From JADJNW01 sp964526645 (GTDB lineage Bacteria > Bacteroidota > Bacteroidia > Chitinophagales > Saprospiraceae): a stretch of DNA of 64,000 nucleotides. The position numbers and the translations under genes are program-made. The stretch lies in the NCBI GenBank assembly GCA_964526645.1, contig CAZGJN010000013.1:16613-80612 (forward strand), written 5' to 3'. Of the stretch, positions 63,971 through 64,000 are shown piece after piece. The notes under the pieces were generated by a model. That model made no database searches. It had not been told where the DNA came from and saw only the letters and a list, made by a program, of their open reading frames with translations. How positions within the stretch are numbered: position 1 is the first letter of the stretch; every line of letters starts with the position of its first letter.

Positions 63971-64000
63971 TGGCGACGACCTACTCTCCCGCGACTGCAG
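63971..64000 (-). rRNA. rrf: 5S ribosomal RNA, 3' end only
   Basis: The last 30 bases are the reverse complement of the conserved 3' part of Bacteroidota 5S rRNA (CTGCAGTCGCGGGAGAGTAG then GTCGTCGCCA). The gene continues beyond the window. A T-rich run on the minus strand just after it (63957-63966) could contribute to termination. No gene is seen between it and the sigma gene. Confidence 0.92.

Noticed and set aside
1..64000. CRISPR arrays, insertion sequences, phage genes, tRNA genes
   Set aside because: I looked for direct-repeat arrays, transposase motifs and cloverleaf-like sequences and saw none. A dedicated scan (for example tRNAscan) was not possible.

Overview
The window looks like a chromosome segment of a Bacteroidota bacterium, most likely a Saprospiria/Saprospiraceae-type organism. 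The grounds are: a TonB-dependent receptor with a carboxypeptidase-regulatory-like N-terminus, DUF4249, DUF4835 (PorD), DUF3078 and Omp28-type genes, a bamD-rpoZ-coaBC-DUF4835 gene order, and several intergenic TTTG / TAnnTTTG promoter-like elements typical of the phylum. No plasmid, phage, IS element, CRISPR array or tRNA gene was recognised. The last ~30 bases are the 3' end of a minus-strand 5S rRNA gene, so an rRNA operon enters from the right.

1-17.5 kb: a polysaccharide utilisation locus, all on the minus strand, which I read as a beta-glucan (laminarin-like) locus. In transcription order it encodes: a 1045-aa exported glycosidase fused to what looks like an outer-membrane beta-barrel; a 788-aa lipoprotein with three tandem putative carbohydrate-binding repeats; a GH16 laminarinase lipoprotein; a 1140-aa GH94-clan beta-glucan phosphorylase (GH149/GH161 type); a GH30 lipoprotein; a GPH/MFS sugar symporter; two overlapping GH17 enzymes without signal peptides; a decayed fragment of the same binding-repeat family; and a large propeller/Y_Y_Y sensor that runs off the left edge. 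There is no SusC/SusD pair. My inference is that the hydrolase-barrel fusion and the repeat lipoprotein take over surface capture, cleavage and outer-membrane passage. Imported oligosaccharides would then be handled in the cytoplasm by GH17 enzymes and phosphorolysis. This is the most unusual system in the window.

17.5-24 kb: a decayed stretch with a frameshifted DUF6503-like pseudogene, an exported class V aminotransferase, a VWA protein next to a GlsB/YeaQ membrane protein, a flippase-like membrane protein and recJ. 24-34 kb: a TonB receptor/DUF4249 pair, an OmpA lipoprotein, an alpha/beta hydrolase, an M1 aminopeptidase and a Prc protease, punctuated by two strong bidirectional terminators. 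34-46 kb: a K+-dependent-type membrane pyrophosphatase, an M16 protease, a TPR/propeller/SPOR envelope protein, and a core block of bamD, rpoZ, coaBC, porD-like DUF4835 and purN.

46-64 kb: a DUF3137 membrane protein, a TraB/GumN protein, an Omp28/DUF6029 pair, a solitary Rieske oxygenase, an ECF sigma module with putative anti-sigma and periplasmic sensor, a TPR protein convergent with a polyphosphate-glucokinase-like ROK kinase, tandem peptidyl-prolyl isomerase lipoproteins, a modABC molybdate importer, DUF3078, and an ECF sigma-small protein-MscS operon beside the rRNA operon.
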